The notes below the pieces were generated by a model. The model did no database searches, was not told the origin of the DNA, and worked only from the letters and a program-made list of their open reading frames with translations. Below, piece by piece: positions 34,494 to 43,067 of a DNA stretch of 64,000 nt. The first letter of the stretch is position 1. Each line of letters starts with the position of its first letter. Position numbers and translations under genes: made by a program. The DNA is from Clostridiaceae bacterium (GTDB lineage Bacteria > Bacillota > Clostridia > Peptostreptococcales > Natronincolaceae), in NCBI GenBank assembly GCA_018432235.1, contig JAHDLO010000026.1, forward strand, positions 1-64,000, written 5' to 3'.

Positions 34494-34940
34494 ATGAAAC
34501 TACAAACGCTCTTTTTAAGGTTGGTCATTATTGTCATTGGCATTCCGGTTCTTGTCTTGAGTCTATTAGGATTGACGAGGCTGCCTCATGTATCGACAGA
34601 ATATGCTTCTTTACTATATCCCGTTTTTATAGGAATGTATTTATCAGCGATACCATTTTTCTTCGCTTTGTATCAAGCCTTCAAACTTATTAGCTTTGTA
34701 GACAAGGACAATGCTTTTTCGGCATCATCCGTAATTGCCTTAAAAAATATAAAATACTGCGGAAGTATTATGGGTATCATTTATGGTGGATGCATGCCAT
34801 TTTTATTTCTATTAGCAGAAAAGGACGACGCACCGGGCCTTATATTAATTGGATTAGCCTTTACTTTTACGTCGATTGTGATTGCGGTTATTGCCTCTGT
34901 TCTTCAAAATCTCTTAGAAGATGTTATAGATAGAATATGA
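34494..34940 (+). CDS. DUF2975 family membrane protein
   Basis: This 148-residue protein has four predicted transmembrane helices, and FALYQAFKLISFVDKDNAFSASSVIALKNIKYCG is the conserved core of DUF2975. In many Firmicutes this family is paired with a small Cro/CI-type HTH gene of the YozG kind; none is present here. The start at 34494 follows GAGGTG; a 20-codon longer frame lacks a ribosome binding site. The upstream region contains TTATTG-ATAAA-CAATAA, a possible operator. Function is unknown. Confidence 0.82.
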   Translation: MKLQTLFLRLVIIVIGIPVLVLSLLGLTRLPHVSTEYASLLYPVFIGMYLSAIPFFFALYQAFKLISFVDKDNAFSASSVIALKNIKYCGSIMGIIYGGCMPFLFLLAEKDDAPGLILIGLAFTFTSIVIAVIASVLQNLLEDVIDRI

Positions 34941-34981
34941 TAATGAATTTTATAGACGTTTATATTTGGGGAGGTATATTT

Positions 34982-36064
34982 ATGTATGATATTACCATTG
35001 TAGGTGCAGGTCCTGCAGGGTCTACCCTTGCAAGGTTAATAGGTGGTAAATACAAGGTTTTACTAATCGACAAGCGGGACCTAGACAATGAGGGGCCTAA
35101 AAGTATTATAAATAAATGCTGCGGAGGATTATTGGCTCCTGATGCTCAGGAAATGCTTGTAAAGCAAGGCTTATGTATACCAAAGGAAATCCTAGTTAAT
35201 CCGCAGCTTTTTGCTGTAAGGACTATTGATTTAACAAATAATCTCGAAAGACTATATCAGAGATATTATTTGAATATGGATAGAGAAAAATTTGATAGAT
35301 GGCTGGTTTCTTTACTGCCAACTGATGTAGATAAACACTTTAATTCATTATTCAAGAATTATGTTAAAATATCTGGTGGATACGAAATAAAATATAGGCA
35401 TAATGGGCAAGAAGTTTCAGCAAGGACAAAAGTAATCATAGGTGCTGATGGGGCATTTTCAAGGTTGAGAAATACTATTAGTAAAAATGCAAATCAACCA
35501 GAAACCTACATCTCAATTCAGGAATGGTTTGAGGCTCCATCCCAAATACCCTATTTCACAGCAATATTTGATGAAGAAATAAGTGATTTCTACTCTTGGA
35601 TAATACCCAAGGAGAATTGTTTATTATTAGGGTCAGCCCTTAGAACCAAGGAGAATGCTAGGGAGAAGTATGAGGTGTTGAAAACCAAACTAACAGAGAT
35701 AGGCTTTGAATTTAAAAATAAAATAAGAATAGAAGGTGGATTCATCTATAGGCCTACGAGAGCATCACAATTATATGTAGGAAGGGATGGTATAGCTTTA
35801 GTTGGAGAGGCTGCAGGTGCCATAAGTCCCAGCTCAGCTGAAGGAATCAGCTATGCACTAAAAAGTGCCTTGTATCTGGCTGAAAGTCTCGAAGTGGGTA
35901 TAGAGGGGTTTCTGCATAGATATAAACATAGAGTAAAGAGCATCAGACTAAATCTACTCATGAAAAATTTAAAATCTCCAGCTATGTACAATCCTTTTCT
36001 CCGAAAGATGGCTATGAAGTCAGGTCTGCAAAGCATTAATCTATCATGCAAGAGCATGATGTAG
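34982..36064 (+). CDS. FAD-dependent oxidoreductase, geranylgeranyl reductase family
   Basis: The 360-residue protein begins with a Rossmann dinucleotide-binding motif (DITIVGAGPAGSTLARLIG), has GADGAFSRLRNTI typical of group A flavoprotein monooxygenases and GGR proteins, and LVGEAAGAISPSSAEGISYALKS as the second FAD-binding block. NKCCGGLLAPDAQ is a Cys-rich segment often found in this family. It likely reduces or oxidises a hydrophobic substrate such as an isoprenoid or aromatic compound. ATG 34982 follows GGGGAGGT, so the earlier ATGs are unused. A truncated duplicate of its 3' end occurs at 30324-30392. Confidence 0.87.
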   Translation: MYDITIVGAGPAGSTLARLIGGKYKVLLIDKRDLDNEGPKSIINKCCGGLLAPDAQEMLVKQGLCIPKEILVNPQLFAVRTIDLTNNLERLYQRYYLNMDREKFDRWLVSLLPTDVDKHFNSLFKNYVKISGGYEIKYRHNGQEVSARTKVIIGADGAFSRLRNTISKNANQPETYISIQEWFEAPSQIPYFTAIFDEEISDFYSWIIPKENCLLLGSALRTKENAREKYEVLKTKLTEIGFEFKNKIRIEGGFIYRPTRASQLYVGRDGIALVGEAAGAISPSSAEGISYALKSALYLAESLEVGIEGFLHRYKHRVKSIRLNLLMKNLKSPAMYNPFLRKMAMKSGLQSINLSCKSMM

Positions 36065-36089
36065 GGAAGCAACAGCTTAAAGAGAAATG

Positions 36090-36128
36090 ACCCTAGTCTA
36101 AAGAATTTGACTGGGGTTTTAAATTTTT
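36090..36128 (+). terminator. Rho-independent terminator after FAD reductase gene
   Basis: ACCCTAGTC pairs with GACTGGGGT through one G-T pair, followed by T-rich sequence. Confidence 0.75.
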
Positions 36129-36274
36129 AAGGTTAAATAGAGGGAAATGAGGATATGTATGGAATTATATGGGTTAGTATTATAGGCTATATAATGGGAA
36201 TAAATATTGTCGAGGAATAACCTGTTATAATAGTTATAGAATATTCAAATAAACAAAACCACGGTGGTGAGCAA

Positions 36275-37093
36275 ATGGATTTTAAATACGAGGACTTTAA
36301 GGACAAGGTGTATAATATTATATTTGGAACTGATACGCTGGCTGGTAAGGCCTTTGACATCATGTTAATTGTAACAATATTAGGAAATAGTATCCTAGTA
36401 ATTGCTGAAAGTGTTGATAAGATTAGAAATGATTATAGTTTGATGTTACAAGGCTTAGGTATGTTTTTTCTAATAGTTTTCTCCATTGAATATGTGCTAA
36501 GATTAATGGTTGTTAGAAAAAAAACTGCGTATTTATTTAGCTTTTTTGGTATAATTGATTTTCTTGCTATAATACCAGTATATTTAGGTTTTATCATCCC
36601 TCAAATTCGTTTTCTAGTGGTCATACGTATCTTTAGGCTTTTAAGGCTGTTTGCCATATTTAAAATGGGGCGCTACATAGATGAATCCAGTCAATTGTTA
36701 AGGGCGCTTAAAGCCAGCAGACCTAAAATTACAGTTTTTCTTTTTACCATACTATTTATCATAGTTTTGGTGGGTTCACTAATGTATATTATAGAGGGGC
36801 CTGAAAATGGCTTTGTTAATATCCCGGAGTCAATGTATTGGGCCATTGTAACCGTTTCTACCGTAGGCTATGGTGATATTTCTCCTCAAACACCAATTGG
36901 AAAGCTACTTTCAAGCATGCTAATGATTATTGCCTATGGGATTTTAGCAGTACCCACCGGGATCATCTCCCACGAGCTTGCCAACACATCTAAGGGTGAA
37001 AAAATAACAAAGGTGTGTAAAAATTGCGCCACCTATGCTCATGCAGCTGAGGATAAGTATTGTGCAAGGTGTGGCAGCTATTTGGAATTGTGA
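36275..37093 (+). CDS. Voltage-gated-like potassium channel with C-terminal zinc ribbon
   Basis: The 272-residue protein has the six-helix Ion_trans layout. S4 is VVIRIFRLLRLFAIFKMGRY, with basic residues every third position. The pore holds TVSTVGYGDISP, the potassium selectivity filter TVGYGD. After S6 (about residue 240) comes CKNC...CARC, a four-Cys zinc ribbon at the extreme C-terminus, which may serve in assembly or sensing. I recall similar ribbon-tailed bacterial channels. The gene is monocistronic. A GGTGGTGAG precedes the ATG. Confidence 0.9.
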   Translation: MDFKYEDFKDKVYNIIFGTDTLAGKAFDIMLIVTILGNSILVIAESVDKIRNDYSLMLQGLGMFFLIVFSIEYVLRLMVVRKKTAYLFSFFGIIDFLAIIPVYLGFIIPQIRFLVVIRIFRLLRLFAIFKMGRYIDESSQLLRALKASRPKITVFLFTILFIIVLVGSLMYIIEGPENGFVNIPESMYWAIVTVSTVGYGDISPQTPIGKLLSSMLMIIAYGILAVPTGIISHELANTSKGEKITKVCKNCATYAHAAEDKYCARCGSYLEL

Positions 37094-37197
37094 TAATTGT
37101 TGTTTTTAGAATCCTATTTTTAAAAAGCAAGCTAAAGCTTACAAGGCAGGTTAAACATATTAGTTGGATATTCTAAAAAATAAAACAAAAAAAGAGA

Positions 37198-37245
37198 AGG
37201 ACTCTTACAAAATCAGAGAGACTATCATTGTAAGAGTTCTTTTCA
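37198..37245. terminator. Terminator for the fapA-GAF operon (minus strand)
   Basis: GGACTCTTACA pairs with TGTAAGAGTTC around a 20-base loop. On the minus strand the hairpin is followed by a T-rich run. Confidence 0.78.
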
Positions 37246-37268
37246 TTTTATCATAAGACAGCAATTAG

Positions 37269-39086
37269 CTAATCGAAATGATAGGTCAAGATGTCTTCTA
37301 GTTCATTGATGACAGGCATTTTCTTAAAGTTTTCCAGCATGAGTTCAAAATAAGAAATTATAAAAAGATAATTATCGATGACATAATACTCATAATCATC
37401 ATATAGTGAAAAATCATGCTCAATAAAAGGCTGTTTGGCGATGCTGGTATAATAAACATTAAAATCTACAGAATAATTTTTTCGATCAGCAATTTTATTA
37501 TTTAGAGAATCCAGGAATAGTTTTCTGTTATCAGGTAAACGGTATTTTTTATATTCATCCACAGTCTTCATATGATAAATTATCGGGGATATATTTTTGG
37601 CTATTGTATCGATTAAAAGTATTTCTTCCTGCTGGAGATTGTTTTCAGTCTTTAAAACCACCAGATATGCCAGTGGACCTGAATTGGCTTCCAAATCAAA
37701 ATTGTTAATAATTATGGGAGAAATAATAAGGCCTGTTGAATCGTTAAACAGCGTACATAGCTGGCTGTTTAAATATTTATGAATATTATTAATAGAGAAA
37801 TCATATATGGTATCGCCATCAAAGGAAGCCTCCCATTCCTTATTCAATTCGAAGCTTGAATCAATACCGATATGATCAATACTGAACTGGATTTTATAGC
37901 CATCGGATTCTTGAAACGCTATAAAGGCTTTTTGAATGCCAAAGGAAATCATTAAGGTTTTTAGTGTGACATCACACAGCTCTTCAATTGAAATACATTG
38001 TTTAATATTGTTTACCAGCTGATTTAATAGCTCTAATGTTTTAAACTTTCTTTCGATAATTACCTTTTGGTAATTGATTTCTTCAAACATCACTGCATTT
38101 TGAAGGGCAATATAAGTAAAGGATGCCAGTGACTCAATAAGCTCAAACATTGAAGGGTCGTAATGGGTTTGATTTATCGGTTCGCCAAGAGTAACTAAAC
38201 CCAAAAGCTTGTCTTTTATAAGCAGAATAATGTGCTGTGCACTTAATAAATCGAATTCTTCCCAGTTGAGAAAAATTGATTTTATTAATTCTTTATCTTC
38301 ATCCAAATGGAGTACGGTTTTCATATTGGAAAACTGAATATGTGGATTTAATTTGAATTCAGTTAAATATGTAGAAAAATCTGAAACATTCCTGTACCCC
38401 ATTATTTTTATTGAATTGGTGATATTATCGTACATGCCAAAGGACGTAATTTTACTGCAAGCTATTTCACTGAAGACGTCAATCGCCATATTTTTAAGCT
38501 TATCAAGCTCCAATTCTGACAACAAGGATTTTGCACTATGGTTGATGGCAAATAGATTAAATATCTTTTGATCGATCTCTTTGTTTTTTTCTTTTAAATC
38601 CATAAAGTTTTTACTGTTTTCTAAGGAATTATTAAATAACCTTGTCAGGGACATGGCCATTATGCAATCATCTTCATCAAAGGTGTCAATCGCTTTTCCG
38701 TCAGCAACAATAAATCCAAAAACAAAATTATGAATAATCAGCGGTAAGACTATGGACATATTGAAAAATTTAATATCCTTTTCTTCAAAATAATTTTCAA
38801 AATTATTCAAGATGATATTACCATGAAAGGTTGCTATTCTTTGTAGCTTATCCGAGTTTTTTATACTGTATTTATCGATGTCATATAGTCTTTTATTTTT
38901 AAGTACAAATTCTTCATCTTCCTTGATAAATAAAGCAGAAGCGTTTAATAGTAAGATTTCATTGGCAAAGTCAAAGGAATAAGAGCCTAATTGCTCCGGA
39001 TTAAAGCGCTGAGTAAAAAAATCAATTGCCTGCAAAATGGCATGGTACCTGTACATCTTATTAGTTATATTTCTTGAATCTGCCAT
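37269..39086 (-). CDS. Multi-GAF-domain protein without recognised output domain
   Basis: The 605-residue protein reads as three GAF-like domains in series (about 30-165, 195-340 and 360-515). FVFGFIVADGKAIDTFDEDD and KLLGLVTLGEPINQTHYDPSMFELIESLASFTYIALQNAVMFEEI are typical GAF strand-helix ends, joined by helical linkers. There is no histidine kinase, GGDEF, HD or HTH domain, so it probably acts by protein contact. It is the second gene of a two-gene operon after fapA (31-base gap, with AAAGGAGG). Ligands are unknown. Confidence 0.75.
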   Translation of the reverse strand: MADSRNITNKMYRYHAILQAIDFFTQRFNPEQLGSYSFDFANEILLLNASALFIKEDEEFVLKNKRLYDIDKYSIKNSDKLQRIATFHGNIILNNFENYFEEKDIKFFNMSIVLPLIIHNFVFGFIVADGKAIDTFDEDDCIMAMSLTRLFNNSLENSKNFMDLKEKNKEIDQKIFNLFAINHSAKSLLSELELDKLKNMAIDVFSEIACSKITSFGMYDNITNSIKIMGYRNVSDFSTYLTEFKLNPHIQFSNMKTVLHLDEDKELIKSIFLNWEEFDLLSAQHIILLIKDKLLGLVTLGEPINQTHYDPSMFELIESLASFTYIALQNAVMFEEINYQKVIIERKFKTLELLNQLVNNIKQCISIEELCDVTLKTLMISFGIQKAFIAFQESDGYKIQFSIDHIGIDSSFELNKEWEASFDGDTIYDFSINNIHKYLNSQLCTLFNDSTGLIISPIIINNFDLEANSGPLAYLVVLKTENNLQQEEILLIDTIAKNISPIIYHMKTVDEYKKYRLPDNRKLFLDSLNNKIADRKNYSVDFNVYYTSIAKQPFIEHDFSLYDDYEYYVIDNYLFIISYFELMLENFKKMPVINELEDILTYHFD

Positions 39087-39117
39087 GCTAAGTCCTCCTT
39101 TGTGTATTGCGTATTGT

Positions 39118-40701
39118 TTATAAGTAATGAAGCTTATTATTTATTGTATAAAAGGTACCGCTGGTGCTCTTTTCTATTCTTTTCTGAATGTTTTTGATCT
39201 CTAAATACGTCTGAGGATAAGCAGTTTTAAATATATTGACCTCGCCTTCACCCTTAGATTCAAGAAAATCCATTAATATCTTTCTTCTTCCCTCCAGCTT
39301 AGAAATCTGCATTAAGATACGATCATTTGTTTCTGCATAAGCATTATAATCATCATGAGGAACAATTTTATTAGCCTTGGTCAGCTTTAACTCATATATT
39401 TTCATTTGACGTTTATTTTGTTCAAGGTCCAACAGGCATTTTTTATAATTTACTAATAAATCATCCAGTTCGGCTTTTAAAGATTGCCTGTCAAATCCTT
39501 TCACATTGACATAGGTTTTCTTTTCTGACGTATTTCCGATGGTATAAACGCTAACCTTTGCTTCTGCATTAAGAGAGCCGCCTATAATCCTCCCTTTTTC
39601 CGAATTAACGAAAATATTTTTTGCGTAGAGATTGGCATCGATGGCATAAAGCCCAATATTGATATTTTCGCCAGCTGTCATAGTACAGTCATTAACATAT
39701 TTTACATAAATTGATTTGCAGGCCTGGATATTTGCTTTGCCTTTTCCAGAGATGCCGCCTTTGATATAGATATCACCGTATTGGGATTTAATTTCTTCTA
39801 CGGCACCAACACCTGTCTCAGAAAGTATAGATATATCCTTTTCAGCCCTAACACTAAAACCATCATTTACAGTGCCTTTAACAGTAACATAGCCTTTGAA
39901 ATTGATATTCCCTGTTTCGTAATCGACATCTCCTTCTATAATCAAATGATTTAATACTTTGATTTTTCCTTCTTCAAAAGCGACAGCGCCTTCAACCAAA
40001 GCTGTTAAAATGATTTTATTCCCCTGATTACTTTCAGTGATGGTGTTACTGTCATAGCGCAGTATGATATCTTTTCCTGCTCGTGGCAGCAACATTTCAT
40101 TATTTACTGTTTTTCCCGGCTCGCCGGGTGTCGCTAGAATTTTTTCACCAACCCAATCACCTGGGTTCACTTGTTTAATAAAATTCAACTCATAAAAATC
40201 TATTTTGCCATCTTCCTTTAAATTAGGCTTTTTATCAGCCATATCCATATATTTTACGGCTGCATCCTTTCCGTTTACAGGCATAATGCCCTTTGCTACG
40301 ACGATTTCCTTAAGGGGCTCCAGATTATTATTTAATGCATCATATAAAATACCATAGGTTACATGTTTAGCATGCAAAGCTCTTGTAATCTCATGAGGCA
40401 AATCTTTATTTATCCTTCTAAATTCTGTATGACTTACATTAATTTTTATTCGAGCCTCCATTTTATCGGAAGATAAAATAACCTCTATAGTGGGTTTGAT
40501 TTTTCCAATCTTTATGGGTTCTGATGACCAACTATCCAGAGCATGCTTTAAGCCGAGAAAATTAGTAACTTGAATTCTAGGATTTTCTATTAATACCTCT
40601 TCACTGAATAGCTTTATATCATATCCCGGTACATCTATAGATATTAACACATCGTCATCATTTTCAGAGAAAAGCTTAAAATAACTGTTTTCAAATAGCA
40701 T
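39118..40701 (-). CDS. fapA: FapA/DUF342 family protein
   Basis: The 527-residue protein has the DUF342/FapA architecture: an N-terminal region with IMPVNGKDA and GEKILATPGEPGKTV, a central beta-helix of repeated GNINFKGYVTVKGTVNDG/VSVRAEKDI-type strands, and a C-terminal coiled coil (about residues 415-500). In other bacteria FapA affects flagellar or polar protein placement, and DUF342 proteins are common in motile clostridia. AAGGGAG upstream supports ATG 40701; a 21-codon longer frame lacks a ribosome binding site. It leads the operon with the GAF protein. Confidence 0.85.
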   Translation of the reverse strand: MLFENSYFKLFSENDDDVLISIDVPGYDIKLFSEEVLIENPRIQVTNFLGLKHALDSWSSEPIKIGKIKPTIEVILSSDKMEARIKINVSHTEFRRINKDLPHEITRALHAKHVTYGILYDALNNNLEPLKEIVVAKGIMPVNGKDAAVKYMDMADKKPNLKEDGKIDFYELNFIKQVNPGDWVGEKILATPGEPGKTVNNEMLLPRAGKDIILRYDSNTITESNQGNKIILTALVEGAVAFEEGKIKVLNHLIIEGDVDYETGNINFKGYVTVKGTVNDGFSVRAEKDISILSETGVGAVEEIKSQYGDIYIKGGISGKGKANIQACKSIYVKYVNDCTMTAGENINIGLYAIDANLYAKNIFVNSEKGRIIGGSLNAEAKVSVYTIGNTSEKKTYVNVKGFDRQSLKAELDDLLVNYKKCLLDLEQNKRQMKIYELKLTKANKIVPHDDYNAYAETNDRILMQISKLEGRRKILMDFLESKGEGEVNIFKTAYPQTYLEIKNIQKRIEKSTSGTFYTINNKLHYL

Positions 40702-41084
40702 AAGCAAAACTCCCTTCTTAATTAACCATTTTATGTATAAATCTAATATCCTATTATTCGACATTATTCTATTGCAACCTCTTTTAAAATGGTTAAAATT
40801 GTGCGAAGGTTATGTAAAACGATACCACATACACTAAGGACATAAAAATATACGAGTAAATGCAATCATTAGAAGGATATAAATTATTTTATGGTAAATA
40901 TGTACTAATTAACGAAGCTGTGTTATACTTTAATAAGTATAGCAATCAGGTGATGGAGTTCGCCTTTAACCACTGATTTAATCACTCAGTTAATGACTCC
41001 TACAAAGCAGATAATCTGTTTTGTAGGAGTTATTTGTGTTTATAAGCAAACACTAATAAAAATTACATAAGGGGGGAGTTTGAT
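40702..41084. other. Divergent region containing the fluoride riboswitch
   Basis: The gap holds the fapA promoter on the minus strand, a TATACT -10 box at 40924-40929 for the plus strand, and the fluoride riboswitch with its terminator (40943-41040). Nothing else is recognised. Confidence 0.7.
40943..41040 (+). ncRNA. Fluoride riboswitch (crcB motif) with terminator
   Basis: The aptamer shows the crcB consensus in order: GGTGATGGAGTTCGCC (40949-40964), TTTAACCACTGA, then CAGTTAATGACTCCTAC (40987-41003). It overlaps an expression platform: ACTCCTACAAA (40996-41006) pairs with TTTGTAGGAGT (41020-41030), with an inner GCAG/CTGT stem, followed by a T-rich stretch. The shared GACTCCTAC would be held by the aptamer when fluoride binds, preventing termination, so fluoride should turn on the antiporter gene 44 bases downstream. 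The sequence match is strong; the switching direction is inferred. Confidence 0.92.
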
Positions 41085-42290
41085 TTGGCATTAAGTTTAG
41101 CAATTATAGTACTTCTAGGCTTGTTATTTAACACAGTATTTACAAAAATGAAGCTGCCTGGGTTATTGGGTATGCTACTGTTGGGGATTATAATTGGTCC
41201 CTTTGGCTTTGATTTAATAAACAAGAATCTACTGGAGATTTCCAGTGATCTTAGAATGATTGCACTTATCGTTATTCTAATCAGAGCAGGCTTTGGTATC
41301 AACAGAGAAACCTTAAACAAGGTAGGTGTATCTGCACTGAAGCTAAGCTTTATACCTGGTGTTTTTGAGGGTGTTACGATTATGTATGTTGCCAGCGCTT
41401 TATTGAATATCCCCAGGATTGAAGCAGGGATGCTGGGCTTTATATTGGCAGCAGTATCACCAGCAGTTATCGTACCTTCTATGCTGTCCTTTATAGAGAG
41501 AAAAAGGGGGGCTAAAAAAGGAATTCCAACACTAATTTTAGCAGGTGCATCCATTGACGACGTTGTTGCCATTACCATATTTTCAGCAATCATTGGCATG
41601 TATGGCGGGAAGCAAATTAATCTGTTTCGACAGCTATTAAACATCCCATTATCAATAGTCTTAGGAATCCTTGTAGGGGTTATATTTAGTATTCTATTAT
41701 TGTATTTATTCAACAGATATCATATCCGAAATACTAAGAAAACGCTAATGATATTGGGGGCGGCAATTATAATAAAATCATTGGAGGATGGTTTACATGA
41801 TATAGTACCTATAGCCAGTCTCCTGGGGGTAATGGTCATCGGCTTTGTTATTCTTGAAAGAAAGCCAAAGCTGGCTGAGGCATTGTCAAGCAAGTTTAAC
41901 AAGATATGGGTCTTTGCGGAAATACTGTTATTTGTGCTGGTAGGGGCACAGGTTAATGTTCATTTAGCACTTGATGCTGGCTGGCTTGGCTTAATAATCT
42001 TAGTTATTGGATTAGCCGCCCGTAGTCTAGGTGTATATGTATCATTATTAGGAACTGACTTAAGCTTTAAAGAAAGATTATTTTGCATAATTTCATATAT
42101 ACCTAAAGCAACTGTACAGGCAGCTATAGGTGCAGTACCATTATCTATCGGGGCACCATCAGGAGAATTGATTTTGGCATTGGCAGTTTTGTCAATTGTA
42201 GTTACCGCACCATTAGGGGCAATTGCTATTAAAGCTGCAGGGGAAAGGATATTATCAGATGACAATCTACAGCAGGTTGGAGAAAATTAA
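41085..42290 (+). CDS. Cation:proton antiporter (CPA family), fluoride-responsive
   Basis: The 401-residue protein has about twelve helices and the Na+/H+ exchanger fold. LPGLLGMLLLGIIIGP is the typical first helix and GASIDDVVAITIFSAIIG carries the DD pair used for ion binding in CPA antiporters. It starts at TTG behind GGGGGAG. Antiporters of this type are among the known gene classes under fluoride riboswitch control, so a role in fluoride resistance is a reasonable inference, either direct (fluoride-coupled) or by restoring pH and ion balance. The PAP2 gene follows by 24 bases. Confidence 0.9.
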   Translation: MALSLAIIVLLGLLFNTVFTKMKLPGLLGMLLLGIIIGPFGFDLINKNLLEISSDLRMIALIVILIRAGFGINRETLNKVGVSALKLSFIPGVFEGVTIMYVASALLNIPRIEAGMLGFILAAVSPAVIVPSMLSFIERKRGAKKGIPTLILAGASIDDVVAITIFSAIIGMYGGKQINLFRQLLNIPLSIVLGILVGVIFSILLLYLFNRYHIRNTKKTLMILGAAIIIKSLEDGLHDIVPIASLLGVMVIGFVILERKPKLAEALSSKFNKIWVFAEILLFVLVGAQVNVHLALDAGWLGLIILVIGLAARSLGVYVSLLGTDLSFKERLFCIISYIPKATVQAAIGAVPLSIGAPSGELILALAVLSIVVTAPLGAIAIKAAGERILSDDNLQQVGEN

Positions 42291-42314
42291 TTTATATTTA
42301 AAAGAGGTGGATCT

Positions 42315-42983
42315 ATGCCAGTAAAGCATAGCCTTGAAACTGACTTGAAAAGAGGCATAATATTTGGTGTTGGAGCAATTATAATCACTTGCATAATATT
42401 TTGGCATTTTGCCAATCAGATTTCAGCAAATGAGCTACATAGATTCGATCTGCGCATTATGAACCTAATACACTCTTTTATATCAGATGGACAGACTAGG
42501 CTTATGAAGCTGATAACCTTTATGGGAGCAACAAGAGTTATTTTAATTTCATTAATACTAGTTGTTTTTCTTATGCTAGTTAATAGGAAGTGGTGGGAGG
42601 CAGTATTCTTCTTTATAGCTGTATCTGGGGCTTCTTTCTTTAATCTCGTCCTAAAGTGGATTTTTCAACGAGAAAGACCATATCTTAACCCTATTGTCAT
42701 TGAGAGGGGCTACAGCTTTCCAAGTGCTCATGCCATGGTATCTTTAGTGTTTTATGGGATGCTAGCATATCTACTAATGCACTTTGCAAAGCGGAGAGTA
42801 TTTAAGATAATCATTGTAATTGCTTTCTCCATATTGATATTTATGATTGGGGTTAGCCGCATATATTTAGGCGTACATTACCCCAGTGATGTTATTGCTG
42901 GATTTGCAGCAGGTACCGGGTGGTTAATTGCTTGTACACTGTGTTTAAGGATTAACCTTGTAAAAAGGAAAACCAATCTATAG
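42315..42983 (+). CDS. PAP2 superfamily phosphatase
   Basis: The 222-residue membrane protein has the three phosphatase blocks of the PAP2 family: KWIFQRERP, SFPSAHAM and SRIYLGVHYPSDVIAGF, with catalytic His and Asp in place. Five or six helices surround them. Substrates in the family include phosphatidic acid, phosphatidylglycerophosphate and undecaprenyl pyrophosphate. It probably shares the fluoride-controlled transcript with the antiporter. AAAGAGGTGG precedes the ATG. Confidence 0.9.
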   Translation: MPVKHSLETDLKRGIIFGVGAIIITCIIFWHFANQISANELHRFDLRIMNLIHSFISDGQTRLMKLITFMGATRVILISLILVVFLMLVNRKWWEAVFFFIAVSGASFFNLVLKWIFQRERPYLNPIVIERGYSFPSAHAMVSLVFYGMLAYLLMHFAKRRVFKIIIVIAFSILIFMIGVSRIYLGVHYPSDVIAGFAAGTGWLIACTLCLRINLVKRKTNL

Positions 42984-43067
42984 AAATATATGGTGTGTCA
43001 AATGCACATCTCCCGCCCTCCCCGAATAAAATAAACTGATAGGTAAAATTATTTGAGGAGGGAAAGG

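Noticed and set aside
41063..41713. 216-codon minus-strand frame opposite the antiporter
   Set aside because: It is the shadow of a membrane-protein gene in a low-GC region, with no ribosome binding site, and it would oppose the riboswitch-controlled transcript.
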